64,000 bases of DNA from CAIYQJ01 sp963717255 (GTDB lineage: Bacteria; Chloroflexota; Limnocylindria; Limnocylindrales; CSP1-4). The position numbers were made by a program, and so were the translations under genes. Below are positions 1 to 8,139 of this stretch, piece by piece. Each line of letters begins with the position of its first letter. The first letter of the stretch is position 1. The notes under the pieces are model-generated. The model worked only from the letters and a program-made list of their open reading frames with translations, was not told the origin of the DNA and made no database searches. Location: NCBI GenBank assembly GCA_963717255.1, contig CAVQVT010000009.1, forward strand, positions 57,639 to 121,638, in the 5' to 3' direction.

Positions 1-875
1 TAGGCGAGGAAGATCTCCTCGAGGGTGGGCTCGGTCGTGGCGACGTCGACGAGCTCGAAGGCCGCGGCGGTCTTGAAGAGGGCGTCCACGGACCCGACGA
101 CGCTGCAGCCGACGACCGAGCCATCCACCGTGAGGTCGTGGAGGCCCGGGACCCCGGCGAAGGCGTCGGCCGGGACGGGCGCGCCGAAGCGGAGCTCCAG
201 GCGGCGCATCTCCCGGGTCTTGAGCTCGGACACGCGTTCGACCGCGAGGAGCCGGCCCTCCCGGACGATGCCGACGCGGTCGCACGTGCGCTCGATCTCC
301 GGGAGGACGTGGCTCGACATGAAGACCGTGCGGCCCTCCGCGCGCGCCTCCTCGAGGAGCCGGTAGAACGACTGCTGAACGAAGGGGTCCAGTCCCTGGG
401 TCGGCTCGTCGAGGATGACGAGCTCCGGGCGGCCCATGAGGGCCTGGACCAGGCCGACCTTCTGGCGGTTCCCGTGGGAGAGCGTGCGGATCTCGCGCGA
501 GATGTCGAGGTCCAGCGCCTCGGCGATCCGGGCCGCGTCCGCGCCGTCGGGACGCGTCCGCAGGTGGCCGAAGTAGGCGAAGAGCTCACGCGCACTGAGC
601 GATCCGTAGAGCCGGAGCTCGCCCGGGAGGTACCCCACGCGGCGGCGGATCGCGAGGCCGTCGCGGTGGGAGTCGAGTCCGAAGACGTCCGCCCGGCCCT
701 CCGTGGGCCGGATGAGGTCGAGGAGGAGACGGATCGTCGTCGTCTTCCCAGCGCCGTTCGGCCCCAGGTACCCGAAGACCTCGCCCCGGACGACCTCCAG
801 GTCCAACCCCGTGATCCCGCGGCTCCGTCCGTACCTCTTCGTCAGTCCGTGCGTCCGGACGACCGCATCCGCCAC
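1..875 (-). CDS. ABC transporter ATP-binding protein, 3' end at window edge
   Basis: ATPase subunit of an ABC-2 type (drug/polysaccharide export style) transporter; it would power a membrane permease encoded beyond the window edge. Visible motifs in order: Walker A GPNGAGKTTT, a degenerate signature LSHGNRQKV, Walker B VILDEPTQGLD and switch SSHVLPE, followed by the roughly 90-residue C-terminal extension typical of CcmA/NatA-like exporters. The GTG start at 875 is preceded by GGGAGG six bases upstream. 291 complete codons are present and the last two bases of the window begin a codon TA-, so the gene probably stops exactly at the edge after the common C-terminal pattern LEEIFLA. It follows the SnoaL-like gene after a 202-base gap. 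The substrate cannot be told from the sequence. Confidence 0.93.
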   Translation of the reverse strand, partial: MADAVVRTHGLTKRYGRSRGITGLDLEVVRGEVFGYLGPNGAGKTTTIRLLLDLIRPTEGRADVFGLDSHRDGLAIRRRVGYLPGELRLYGSLSARELFAYFGHLRTRPDGADAARIAEALDLDISREIRTLSHGNRQKVGLVQALMGRPELVILDEPTQGLDPFVQQSFYRLLEEARAEGRTVFMSSHVLPEIERTCDRVGIVREGRLLAVERVSELKTREMRRLELRFGAPVPADAFAGVPGLHDLTVDGSVVGCSVVGSVDALFKTAAAFELVDVATTEPTLEEIFLA

Positions 876-1077
876 GCCGCACCTCCCTCGTCCGCGGGCT
901 GCCGATCGGTGTCGGCCCCGTCACCGCCGCGGACGGACGAGACCGCCGGTCGCGTCCGGCGGCTTCTGGGACATCGTCCACCCCCGACCGGGTGCCGCGG
1001 AAGGGCCGGACGTCGGGACCGCCGCGCCGAGCGGCAGGGATGGGCGGAGCGGCTCGGGAACGGCGATCGGGGCCCGG

Positions 1078-1458
1078 TCAGTCCTCGACCCGGGTCGCCT
1101 GCGACCAGACGACCTGCCACCGGCCGTCACGCCGCTCGTACAGGTCCATGTGCCGATACCGGCGCCGCACGGTGGGTGCCCCGTCGACGACGAACGCGAT
1201 CTCGGCGGGGTATCGAAGCACGGCGGCGTCGCCGTGGAGCCGGACGTCGATCTCGCCCGGGTCCCAGGCGGCGTACGCGATGTCGCCCGAACGGACCGCC
1301 TCGAGGTACCGGGCCTTCGAGAGCACCCGCCCGGATGGCGTCACGAGCTCGAAGTCGTCCGCGTGGAGCCGGGCCGCTCGGTCGACGTCACGACTCACGA
1401 GAGCGCCGAGGCGGTCGCGCTCGATCGAGGCGATCTCGCTCACTGTCGCGTCCGTCAC
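1078..1458 (-). CDS. SnoaL-like / DUF4440 nuclear transport factor 2 family protein
   Basis: Small single-domain protein of 126 residues with the NTF2-like cone fold pattern. An N-terminal helix (ERDRLGALVSRDVDRAARLH) leads to a DDFELVTPSGRVLSKARYLE stretch, then alternating strands ending in WQVVWSQATRVED. Such proteins are either small-molecule isomerases or dimeric binding modules; no catalytic residues here decide the role. The GTG start overlaps the stop of the upstream HAD gene by four bases (GTGA), so the two are likely translationally coupled. It is probably the last gene of the DUF4446-helicase-HAD operon. Function unknown. Confidence 0.85.
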   Translation of the reverse strand: MTDATVSEIASIERDRLGALVSRDVDRAARLHADDFELVTPSGRVLSKARYLEAVRSGDIAYAAWDPGEIDVRLHGDAAVLRYPAEIAFVVDGAPTVRRRYRHMDLYERRDGRWQVVWSQATRVED

Positions 1459-2321
1459 CCGGCACCTCCTCCCGGCTCGAACGTCCGTGGCTGCGCCGCG
1501 AGGATCGCGACGATCTCTTCGAGCGCGTCGATCTCGATGTCCGGCGGGGGCGCGCCGGGCTCCGGGTCCCGCCCCGCACCGGGCAGCGGGGACCCTGCGT
1601 TGCCGGCGTGGAGCCAGGCCGCCCGCCAGCCGGCGCGAAGCGCCCCGGCGACGTCGGCGCGCGGGTCGTCGCCCACGTGGAGGATCGTGCCGCCCGGCGC
1701 CCCCTCCAGACCGAGCGCGCGTTCCGCGGCACGGAAGATCGCCGGGTCGGGCTTGATCGCGCCCACGTCGGCAGAGACGACGACCGCGGAGAGGTACGGC
1801 CGCCAGCCTGCGTGGTCCACGAACGCCTCGATCGTGGCGGTGTGGGGCCAGTTCGAGAGGATCCCCACCGGCCGGGACGCAGCGACGGCGGCCAGCACGC
1901 GGTCGACCCCGTGCGGGATCGGGATGCCTGCGACCCACCGGTCGCGGTAGGCGTCGAGTGCCCACGCGACATCCGCCGGGTCGACGATGGCGTCCACGGC
2001 GCCGTCGTCCCACCGGACGTCGAGTGGCGGAGCCGGCATCCCCCGCGACCGCGCGATGAGCCGCGCGAACCGGCGGGCCATATCCATCTCACGGCCCTCG
2101 GGGACGTCCTCGCGCATCTGCCGGTCGCGCTCCTCTGCCCATGCCGCGAGAAACGCCTCGCGGTCGCCGAGGCCCATCCGGTCCACGACGTCGCTGGCGG
2201 CCTCGCGGACGACCGCCCGGAACGCCGGTCCCGAGACGGGCACGAGGGTGTCGCCGAAGTCGAACGTGATCGCGCGGATCGCACCGGCGTCGAACGAGCC
2301 GCCCAGGGGCCGGGTCCCCAC
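1455..2321 (-). CDS. HAD family hydrolase
   Basis: Haloacid-dehalogenase-superfamily hydrolase, probably a phosphatase, of 288 residues. Motif I is TFDFGDTLVP (nucleophile Asp plus acid/base Asp with Gly between), motif II is GILSNW, and motifs III/IV are seen as KPDPAIFRAAERALGL followed by HVGDDPRADVAGALRAGW. A helical cap lies between motifs I and II. I chose the GTG at 2321, which has AGGGGA seven bases upstream and lies 11 bases after the helicase stop; the open frame continues further upstream but inside the helicase gene. The C-terminal stop overlaps the SnoaL-like start. The substrate is not predictable from sequence. Confidence 0.88.
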   Translation of the reverse strand: MGTRPLGGSFDAGAIRAITFDFGDTLVPVSGPAFRAVVREAASDVVDRMGLGDREAFLAAWAEERDRQMREDVPEGREMDMARRFARLIARSRGMPAPPLDVRWDDGAVDAIVDPADVAWALDAYRDRWVAGIPIPHGVDRVLAAVAASRPVGILSNWPHTATIEAFVDHAGWRPYLSAVVVSADVGAIKPDPAIFRAAERALGLEGAPGGTILHVGDDPRADVAGALRAGWRAAWLHAGNAGSPLPGAGRDPEPGAPPPDIEIDALEEIVAILAAQPRTFEPGGGAG

Positions 2322-2332
2322 GTCGGCGTCCC

Positions 2333-5300
2333 CTACCGCGCCGCGCTCGACGGGCACACGTCGCGGAACGCGCAGTACCCGCAGGTGACGTAGTCCGGAC
2401 GCGGCGTGAAGTCGCCCGCCCGGATGCCGTCCGCCGCGTGGCCGATCAGCATCCTGGCCTTCTCGAGGCGCGCCTCGTCGACCTCGGACCGGCCCACGAG
2501 CCCCGTCTCGAGGAACCGCAGCGCGACCTCGTCCGGCGGCCGGCCGGTCACCGCGAGCCACGCGAGCGCGTAGATCGAGAGCTGGAGCGATTCCCGGGCA
2601 CGCTTCCGCGCCTGGGCGGGGTCGCGCACGTCGCTCGACTTGTAGTCGGTGATGACCACGCGCTCGCCCGCCCCAAACGCCAGCGTCGGGGTGACGAGGT
2701 CGAGGCCGGGCCACATATCCTCGGCGGCCGCGGCGACCGCGCCCGCGCCCGCCGCCTCTCCCGGCCCGTCGGGCCGCGGCAGGATGTCGACGCGGTCGAA
2801 CCGGCCCCGGACCCGGTCACCGGCGAGCGTGAACGAGAACTCCTTCTCGACGTACGCCGGCGGCCCCGTGCCCGACGTCAGCTCGTCCGCCCGGAACCGC
2901 CGGAGGCCCGCATGGCCGGCCGCCCGCCTGGCCTCTTCGTGCTCGCGGGTGAGGAACCCCTCGTTCGTCCAGGCCCGGTCGAACGCCTCGACCAGCTCCT
3001 CCTCCGTCATCGTCTCGCCGGCCCCCTGCCGGCGGTGGAACTCCTGGACCGCGCGGTGGAGCGCCGCGCCGTAGACGATCGCATGGTGCGGCGCGATCGG
3101 AAGCCGCAGGACATGGACGTAGCGGTACTTGAGCGGACAGGTGAGGTAGTCGTCCACCTGGTAGAAGCTCAGCGACAACGGCCCGCCTGCAACCGCCCGC
3201 GCGGCGCCCGGAGGGGCGGCCGACCCCGTGCCCGCACGGGCGATCCGCTCCGCTGCCGAGGGTGCCACGGCCGCATCCACGGCCGCGGCACCCGGAAGGT
3301 CGAGCGCCTCGAGGACGAACGGGCTCGCGCGCCGGGTCCGCTTCCCGCCGTAGTCGGCGGCGTGTGTCAGGACGAGCTCGTCGCGCGCCCGCGTCATGGC
3401 GACGTAGAAGAGCCGCCGCTCCTCCTGGAGGTGGACGTCCCCCGAGGGCGGTGCGCCGGGGTCGGCGAGCCCCTCGGGCAGCTCGAGCCGCTCCCTCCGG
3501 CCCATCGAGGGGAAGCGGCCGGCGACGAGGCCCACCAGGTACACGACCGGGAACTCGAGGCCCTTGGCCTTGTGGACCGTGAGGACGGAGACCGCGTCCG
3601 TGTCCGGGCCCAGCTCCACCGAGGCCGGGTCGTCGCCCGCCTCGACGAGGGTCCTCAGGTGTGGCACCAGGTGGACGGCGCGGTCGTCATCGAGCAGCGC
3701 GGAGCGGGAGCGGACGATGTCGAAGAAACGCGCCACGTTCAGGAGAGCCTCCTCGTCGCCGGTCGACGCCGGCGCGGCGTAGCGGGCGAGCAGCCCGCTC
3801 TCGCGAAGGAACGCGTAGAGGACCTCGCCGGCCGGCCGCTCGTGCGCGAGGGCGGCGAACCGCCGGAGCTCGGCGACGAGGCGCCCCAGGGCCGCATGCG
3901 TCGCCGGTGCGAGCCGCAGGAGGGACGGCCGCGCCTCGAGCTCCTCGAGCGTCTCCCAGAGCGTCCGGTTCGTGCGCCGGGAGCGGGCGACGACCGCGGT
4001 CAGGTCCGTCCCGCCGAGGCCGTAGACGTCGGACGCCGCGAGCGCGTACACGTCCGCCGACGACCCAAGGTCCACGATCGCCCGGAGGAACGCGAAGAGG
4101 AGCCGGACCTCCGGGCGCGCGTACAGCCCGGACGCGCCGGAGAAGCGCCACGGCACGCCGGCCATCGTGAGCGCCCGCAGGAACGGGTCGGCGTCCGCGT
4201 TCGCCCTGACCAGGATCGCGTGGTCGCGCGGCGCGCCGCCGCCCGCGACCCGCGCCGCGATGTCGGATGCGATCGCGTCGGCCTCCTCCGAGCCTGTCGC
4301 GAACGCCCGGTGGCGGACGGGCGCGGGCCGTCCGCCCCGGCGCTCGGCCACGAGGCGCTTGGAGATCCCGGCGCGGGCCTCGAGACGGTCGGGGTCGTTG
4401 AAGCGGACGAGCCGGTACGCGGCGTCGAGGATCGGCGCCCGCGAGCGGTAGTTGCGCCGGAGGACGACCGTCCGGGCCTCCGGGTACCGGTCGAGGAACC
4501 CGAGGATGTTGCTGATCGCCGCCCCGCGGAACCGGTAGATCGACTGGTCGTCGTCGCCGACGACGGTCACGCGCCGGTCGGGCTCGGCGAGCGTCGCCAC
4601 GAGCTCCCATTGGGCGCGATTCGTGTCCTGGAACTCATCCACGAGGATGTAGCGGTACCGCGAGCGGAGGCGGGCGAGGGCGGCGGGCGACTCGCGGACG
4701 AGTCGGAGTGCGAGGCTCACCTGGTCGCCGAAGTCCACGTGGCCTGCCTGCGCCATCAGCTCCTGGTAGCGGGCGAAGGCCCGGGCCAGCTCGCCCTGGC
4801 GGCGTGCGAGGTCCACCGCCGCCGCGGCGGCCTCGCGGCCCGCTGTCGTGGCCCCGGGCGCGTCGGCCCGCACCTCCGCCTCGGCGGCCGCCCCGATCAG
4901 CCGGTCCACCTGCGCGAGGTATGCCGCCGGGTCCACGTCCTCGTCCTTGCACCGGCTGAACAGGGCGACGAGCGCGTCGAGGAATCGCGTCGGGTCGCCC
5001 AGAGGGCGGTACAGGTCGAGGTCGAAGTCGTAGAGCCGCTCGCGCATGAACAGGACCGACTCCGGCCGGGTCAGGACGCGGACGTCGGACGGCAGACCCA
5101 GCTCGAGCGCGGACTCCCGGAGGATGCGGTCGCCGAAGGCGTGGAAGGTCGAGATCGCCGCGTCCGTGTACCCGTACGGGACCAGGCGGTCCACCCGCTC
5201 CTGCATCTCCTCGGCGGCCTTGTCCGTGAACGTGAGCGCGAGGATCTCGGACGGCCGCGCGCGCCGTGTCGCGATGAGCCACGCGATCCGACGCGTGATG

Positions 5301-5587
5301 ACCTGCGTCTTGCCGGTGCCGGCTCCGGCGACCACGAGGAGCGGGCCGCCGTCGTGGGTCACTGCCCGCCGCTGGTCGCGGCTCAGGCCCTCGAGGAGTG
5401 CCTCGACGCCGGCCGGAGGGGCGGTCGCGGCGGCATCGTCGGCCGGACGCGGCCCACGGCGACCCCGGGAACGCGCGGTGGAGGGCGCGGGGCCGACCTC
5501 CGCGTCGGTCCAGACGGGGATCTGCTCGAGGGGGTGCGGCTCGCGACGTCGCGCGGGCCTGCGCGAGGACGAAGCCCGCGTCGCCAC
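2333..5587 (-). CDS. UvrD/AddA-like helicase fused to a RecB-type Fe-S nuclease
   Basis: Superfamily 1A DNA helicase with a C-terminal PD-(D/E)XK nuclease, 1084 residues, likely acting in double-strand-break processing. Helicase motifs: Walker A GAGTGKT at residues 88-94, motif Ia TFTDKAAEEM, motif II LVDEFQDTN, motif III VVGDDDQSIYRFRGA, motif IV region RNYRS, motif V SVLTVHKAKGLEFPVVYL and motif VI VAMTRARDEL. The nuclease domain shows GRFDRVDIL and VITDYKSSD. Cysteines at 817 (TCPLKYRY) and 1069, 1072, 1078 (CGYCAFRDVC) match the four-cysteine iron-sulfur staple of AddB/Cas4 nucleases. The GTG start lies four bases after the DUF4446 stop. Residues 1-60 are Arg/Pro-rich and poorly conserved in appearance. 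No AddB partner is nearby. Confidence 0.95.
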   Translation of the reverse strand: MATRASSSRRPARRREPHPLEQIPVWTDAEVGPAPSTARSRGRRGPRPADDAAATAPPAGVEALLEGLSRDQRRAVTHDGGPLLVVAGAGTGKTQVITRRIAWLIATRRARPSEILALTFTDKAAEEMQERVDRLVPYGYTDAAISTFHAFGDRILRESALELGLPSDVRVLTRPESVLFMRERLYDFDLDLYRPLGDPTRFLDALVALFSRCKDEDVDPAAYLAQVDRLIGAAAEAEVRADAPGATTAGREAAAAAVDLARRQGELARAFARYQELMAQAGHVDFGDQVSLALRLVRESPAALARLRSRYRYILVDEFQDTNRAQWELVATLAEPDRRVTVVGDDDQSIYRFRGAAISNILGFLDRYPEARTVVLRRNYRSRAPILDAAYRLVRFNDPDRLEARAGISKRLVAERRGGRPAPVRHRAFATGSEEADAIASDIAARVAGGGAPRDHAILVRANADADPFLRALTMAGVPWRFSGASGLYARPEVRLLFAFLRAIVDLGSSADVYALAASDVYGLGGTDLTAVVARSRRTNRTLWETLEELEARPSLLRLAPATHAALGRLVAELRRFAALAHERPAGEVLYAFLRESGLLARYAAPASTGDEEALLNVARFFDIVRSRSALLDDDRAVHLVPHLRTLVEAGDDPASVELGPDTDAVSVLTVHKAKGLEFPVVYLVGLVAGRFPSMGRRERLELPEGLADPGAPPSGDVHLQEERRLFYVAMTRARDELVLTHAADYGGKRTRRASPFVLEALDLPGAAAVDAAVAPSAAERIARAGTGSAAPPGAARAVAGGPLSLSFYQVDDYLTCPLKYRYVHVLRLPIAPHHAIVYGAALHRAVQEFHRRQGAGETMTEEELVEAFDRAWTNEGFLTREHEEARRAAGHAGLRRFRADELTSGTGPPAYVEKEFSFTLAGDRVRGRFDRVDILPRPDGPGEAAGAGAVAAAAEDMWPGLDLVTPTLAFGAGERVVITDYKSSDVRDPAQARKRARESLQLSIYALAWLAVTGRPPDEVALRFLETGLVGRSEVDEARLEKARMLIGHAADGIRAGDFTPRPDYVTCGYCAFRDVCPSSAAR

Positions 5588-5591
5588 GCGG

Positions 5592-6065
5592 TCAGCCCCC
5601 GTGCGCGATCCGGAGCGCCTCGGTCTCCTCGGCCGAGAGGGCGGCGTCGGAACGGCCGCCCCGGACCGGCTTCGCGTACATCCGCGTCGCCTGTCGCGTG
5701 TGGAGGCTCGTGAGGATCATCCCGTCGCCGTCGGCGTCGAGGAGCGCGAGGGCGAAGCTCTGGTTCCCGCCCGTGTCCTCGAAGGGGTTGTAGCGGACGA
5801 GCCCGAGACGCTGGAACGCCTTCCGGCCTTCCGCCTCCAGCGTCGCCGTCCGGTGCTGCAGGCCGTCGGTCTCGCGCGCGACCGCGTAGACCTTGTCGAG
5901 GTGCGTCTCGATCACGCCGGTGAGGCTCTTGCCGTCCACGCCGCGCGTGAGGGACTCCAGGGTCCGCTCGACGCGCCGGAGCCGCGCGACGAGCCAGGCG
6001 CAGGCCACGCACGCGACGGCCGCCAGCGCGAGCGCCGCGAGGGCGAGGACGGTCGGGGTGTCGAT
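5592..6065 (-). CDS. DUF4446 family membrane-anchored protein, apparent ATC start
   Basis: Conserved DUF4446 protein; its role is not established in the family. The conserved core VRYNPFEDTGGNQSFALALLDADG and the YAKPVRGG turn are clear, preceded by a charged helix. The frame has no ATG, GTG or TTG upstream of a GTG at 6008, which would cut away the N-terminal membrane helix (TPTVLALAALALAAV). An ATC codon at 6065 has GGAGG exactly seven bases upstream and yields 157 residues beginning Met-Asp-Thr-Pro with the full helix, as relatives have. A predicted extended -10 element sits 37 bases upstream. It heads an operon with the helicase gene (gap four bases). The start is inference; a sequencing error is the alternative. 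Confidence 0.8.
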   Translation of the reverse strand: MDTPTVLALAALALAAVACVACAWLVARLRRVERTLESLTRGVDGKSLTGVIETHLDKVYAVARETDGLQHRTATLEAEGRKAFQRLGLVRYNPFEDTGGNQSFALALLDADGDGMILTSLHTRQATRMYAKPVRGGRSDAALSAEETEALRIAHGG

Positions 6066-6101
6066 GTCGGGACCTCCGGGACGGGTGCGGCCGGGGCTCC
6101 G

Positions 6102-6110
6102 AGTCTAGCA
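6102..6110 (-). promoter_or_regulatory. Extended -10 promoter element for the DUF4446-helicase operon
   Basis: On the minus strand the sequence reads TGC TAGACT, an extended -10 (TGn plus TAnnnT). The predicted transcript start near 6095 gives a 30-base leader carrying GGAGG before the ATC codon at 6065. The identical ten bases TGCTAGACTC precede the fhaA gene at 23.43 kb. Confidence 0.5.
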
Positions 6111-6180
6111 GGGTGGGCCGGCGCCGAGAGGCCCCGACCCGGCCGACGGCGGCCGGCACCGGGCGCGGCGCTGTCCCCGG

Positions 6181-6189
6181 TGGTATCCT
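6181..6189 (+). promoter_or_regulatory. Extended -10 promoter element
   Basis: TGG TATCCT, a TGn-extended -10 hexamer, 88 bases before the ATG at 6277. No convincing -35 hexamer is visible, as expected for an extended -10 promoter. Confidence 0.45.
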
Positions 6190-6276
6190 CTCGCGTCGAT
6201 GCGTCGCGCGTCCGCGGCGGGCAGCCGCCCGCCTCACGGGACGGCGACGACCAGCCCACGGAGGCTCCGCACGAGA

Positions 6277-6669
6277 ATGGCGAAGCGCCAGCGCGCCGTC
6301 CGCCCCGGACAGCGCCGATCGACCACCCGGTCCGCGTCCAAACCCGTCGCGACGACGGCCGTCCCCGCGCCGGCGACCGGCCTGACCGCGGCCGAGGAGG
6401 CCCGCGCCGCGGAGATCGAGGCGCAGATCGTCGCCGACGAGCGCAGCGCCACCACTGCGTCGGACCGCTCGCGCAGCCGCCGGTCGGATCCGGACGCCGC
6501 GACGCGGGGACGAACCAAGGAGAGCGGCCTGCTCGCCTCGCGGGCCACGCTCGAGTACGCGTACGTCAGCGCCGACCTCCGTCGGATCGCCATCGTCGCC
6601 GGCGCGCTGTTCGCGCTGATGATCGCGATCTGGGTCGTCCTCAGCCTGACCGGGAACGTCCCGTTCTGA
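6277..6669 (+). CDS. Hypothetical single-pass membrane protein
   Basis: Unrecognised protein of 130 residues. The first half is basic and low-complexity (MAKRQRAVRPGQRRSTTRS). A helix rich in Ala and Glu follows, then RATLEYAYVSADLRRIAIV leading into one C-terminal membrane helix (AGALFALMIAIWVVLSLTG). This resembles tail-anchored small proteins often found beside secretion or cell-wall genes, but no family is recognised. The ATG at 6277 was chosen because GGAGG lies 12 bases upstream and an extended -10 element lies at 6181; an in-frame ATG at 6199 sits almost on the predicted transcript start. It is a lone gene facing away from the DUF4446 operon. Confidence 0.6.
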   Translation: MAKRQRAVRPGQRRSTTRSASKPVATTAVPAPATGLTAAEEARAAEIEAQIVADERSATTASDRSRSRRSDPDAATRGRTKESGLLASRATLEYAYVSADLRRIAIVAGALFALMIAIWVVLSLTGNVPF

Positions 6670-6717
6670 TCCCGCGCTGACGTCGGCCGGCGCCGCACCG
6701 GGCCCCGCCCGCGCCGG

Positions 6718-8139
6718 TCACGCCCGCTCGAGCGCGATCGCCAGGTCGTCCTCCACGTCCCCGGGGTGCTCCGCGCCGACCGAGAGGCGGACGAGGTTCG
6801 CCGGCAGGTCCGCGATCGCCCGGCCGTCCTCGCCCTGCTGCTGGTGCGTGGAGATCGACGGGATCGTGGCGATGCTCTTCACGCGCCCCAGGTCGGTCGC
6901 CCGCCGGACGAGACGCAGCCCGTCGAAGACGCGCCGAGCCGCCGGCTGGCCGCCTCGCACCGTGAACGCCAGGAGGTGGCCGTACCTGTTCGCCGGATCG
7001 CCCTCGCCGTCTGCACCGTCCGCGAGCCACATGTCCCGGGCCGCCACGGTGTGTCCGGGGTCCGACGCGAGCCCCGGGTAGCGGACCCACTCGACGGCCG
7101 GGTGCGCCTCGAGGAATTGGGCGACGCGCAGGGTGCTGCGGCTCCACGCGTCCATCCGCCCGCGGAGCGTCCGGAGGTCCGTCAGCGCCATGAGGGCGTT
7201 GAACGGGCTGAGTGCGGGCCCGTGGTCGCGCATCGGGAGGAGCTTGACGTGCATCGCGAAGTCCTCCCGGAGATCGTCCGGTCCCGACCGGGAGACGATG
7301 CCACGGCGGGCGACGACCGCTCCTGCGATGGCGAGGCCGGACGACGCGATGCTCTTGCTCACCGAGTGCACCACGATGTCGGCGCCCAGGCCCAGTGGGC
7401 GCAGGAGCGCCGGGGTGGCGACCGTGGCGTCGACGACGAGCGGGACGCCCGCGTCGTGCGCGATCCGCGAGACCGCCGGGATGTCCAGCACGGACAGCGA
7501 CGGGTTGCTCGGCATCTCGCCGTAGAGCAGCCGCGTCGTGCCGTCCACGAGTCGCGCCCACTCGCCCGTGTCGAGCGGCTCGCGCACCCAGCGCACGTCG
7601 ATCCCCCGCTCCCGGGCGAACCGCTCACGGAAGAGCTGGAACGTCCCGCCGTAGCACTTCGCACCGACCACGACGCTGGGCCGCCGCCCGGTGCCGTCGT
7701 CGGCGAGGAACGGGCTCACGGCCATGTCCACGGCCGCCATCCCGGACCCGGTGACGACCGCCGAGGCCGTCGTCCCGGTCCCGTAGGACTCGAGGAGTGC
7801 CAGTGTCTCCTCGAGGTAGTGGACGGTCGGGTTCGCGATCCGCGTGTAGCCCCAGGCCGGCATGAGGTAGCCGAGAGCGGCCTCCAGGTGGTCGCTGTCG
7901 GCGAAGTGCTGTGCCGGGCTCAGGTAGGCCGGCTCGATGATGCTGCCCTGGTTCGCGAGCGCGGCCTCGGCGGAGTAGATGCCGTGGACCGCGATCGTGT
8001 CGAAGCGCATCCCGCGCATCCGGGCGCGCTCGCGATCCTCCTCCGCCGCCATCTGCTCGCCCCGCGCGACCCACGCCGCGAGGCCCTCGGACGCCCCCGG
8101 CTCCGTCATGCCCGTCATCTCCTCCGTCTCCGCGCTCAT
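6718..8139 (-). CDS. Trans-sulfuration family PLP enzyme (cystathionine gamma-synthase/lyase-like)
   Basis: Fold-type I PLP enzyme of the Cys/Met metabolism family, 473 residues. Visible features: GYTRIANPTVHYLEE with the phosphate/substrate Tyr98-Arg100, VVTGSGMAAVDMA, the cofactor Asp237 (VVDAT), and the Schiff-base Lys262 in HSVSKSIASSG, where most relatives read HSxTKY. The last third holds the family's SLG/PxT-type substrate loop in altered form. Members catalyse gamma- or beta-elimination/replacement on homocysteine, cystathionine or methionine; which reaction applies here cannot be decided. The ATG start overlaps the tyrosine phenol-lyase stop by four bases (ATGA). Position downstream of an Lrp regulator and a beta-eliminating lyase favours a degradative lyase. 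The 45-residue N-terminal extension is unusual. Confidence 0.88.
   Translation of the reverse strand: MSAETEEMTGMTEPGASEGLAAWVARGEQMAAEEDRERARMRGMRFDTIAVHGIYSAEAALANQGSIIEPAYLSPAQHFADSDHLEAALGYLMPAWGYTRIANPTVHYLEETLALLESYGTGTTASAVVTGSGMAAVDMAVSPFLADDGTGRRPSVVVGAKCYGGTFQLFRERFARERGIDVRWVREPLDTGEWARLVDGTTRLLYGEMPSNPSLSVLDIPAVSRIAHDAGVPLVVDATVATPALLRPLGLGADIVVHSVSKSIASSGLAIAGAVVARRGIVSRSGPDDLREDFAMHVKLLPMRDHGPALSPFNALMALTDLRTLRGRMDAWSRSTLRVAQFLEAHPAVEWVRYPGLASDPGHTVAARDMWLADGADGEGDPANRYGHLLAFTVRGGQPAARRVFDGLRLVRRATDLGRVKSIATIPSISTHQQQGEDGRAIADLPANLVRLSVGAEHPGDVEDDLAIALERA

Noticed and set aside
2438..5713. Plus-strand open frame of about 1090 codons across the helicase gene
   Set aside because: Same cause; the minus strand carries all helicase and nuclease motifs.
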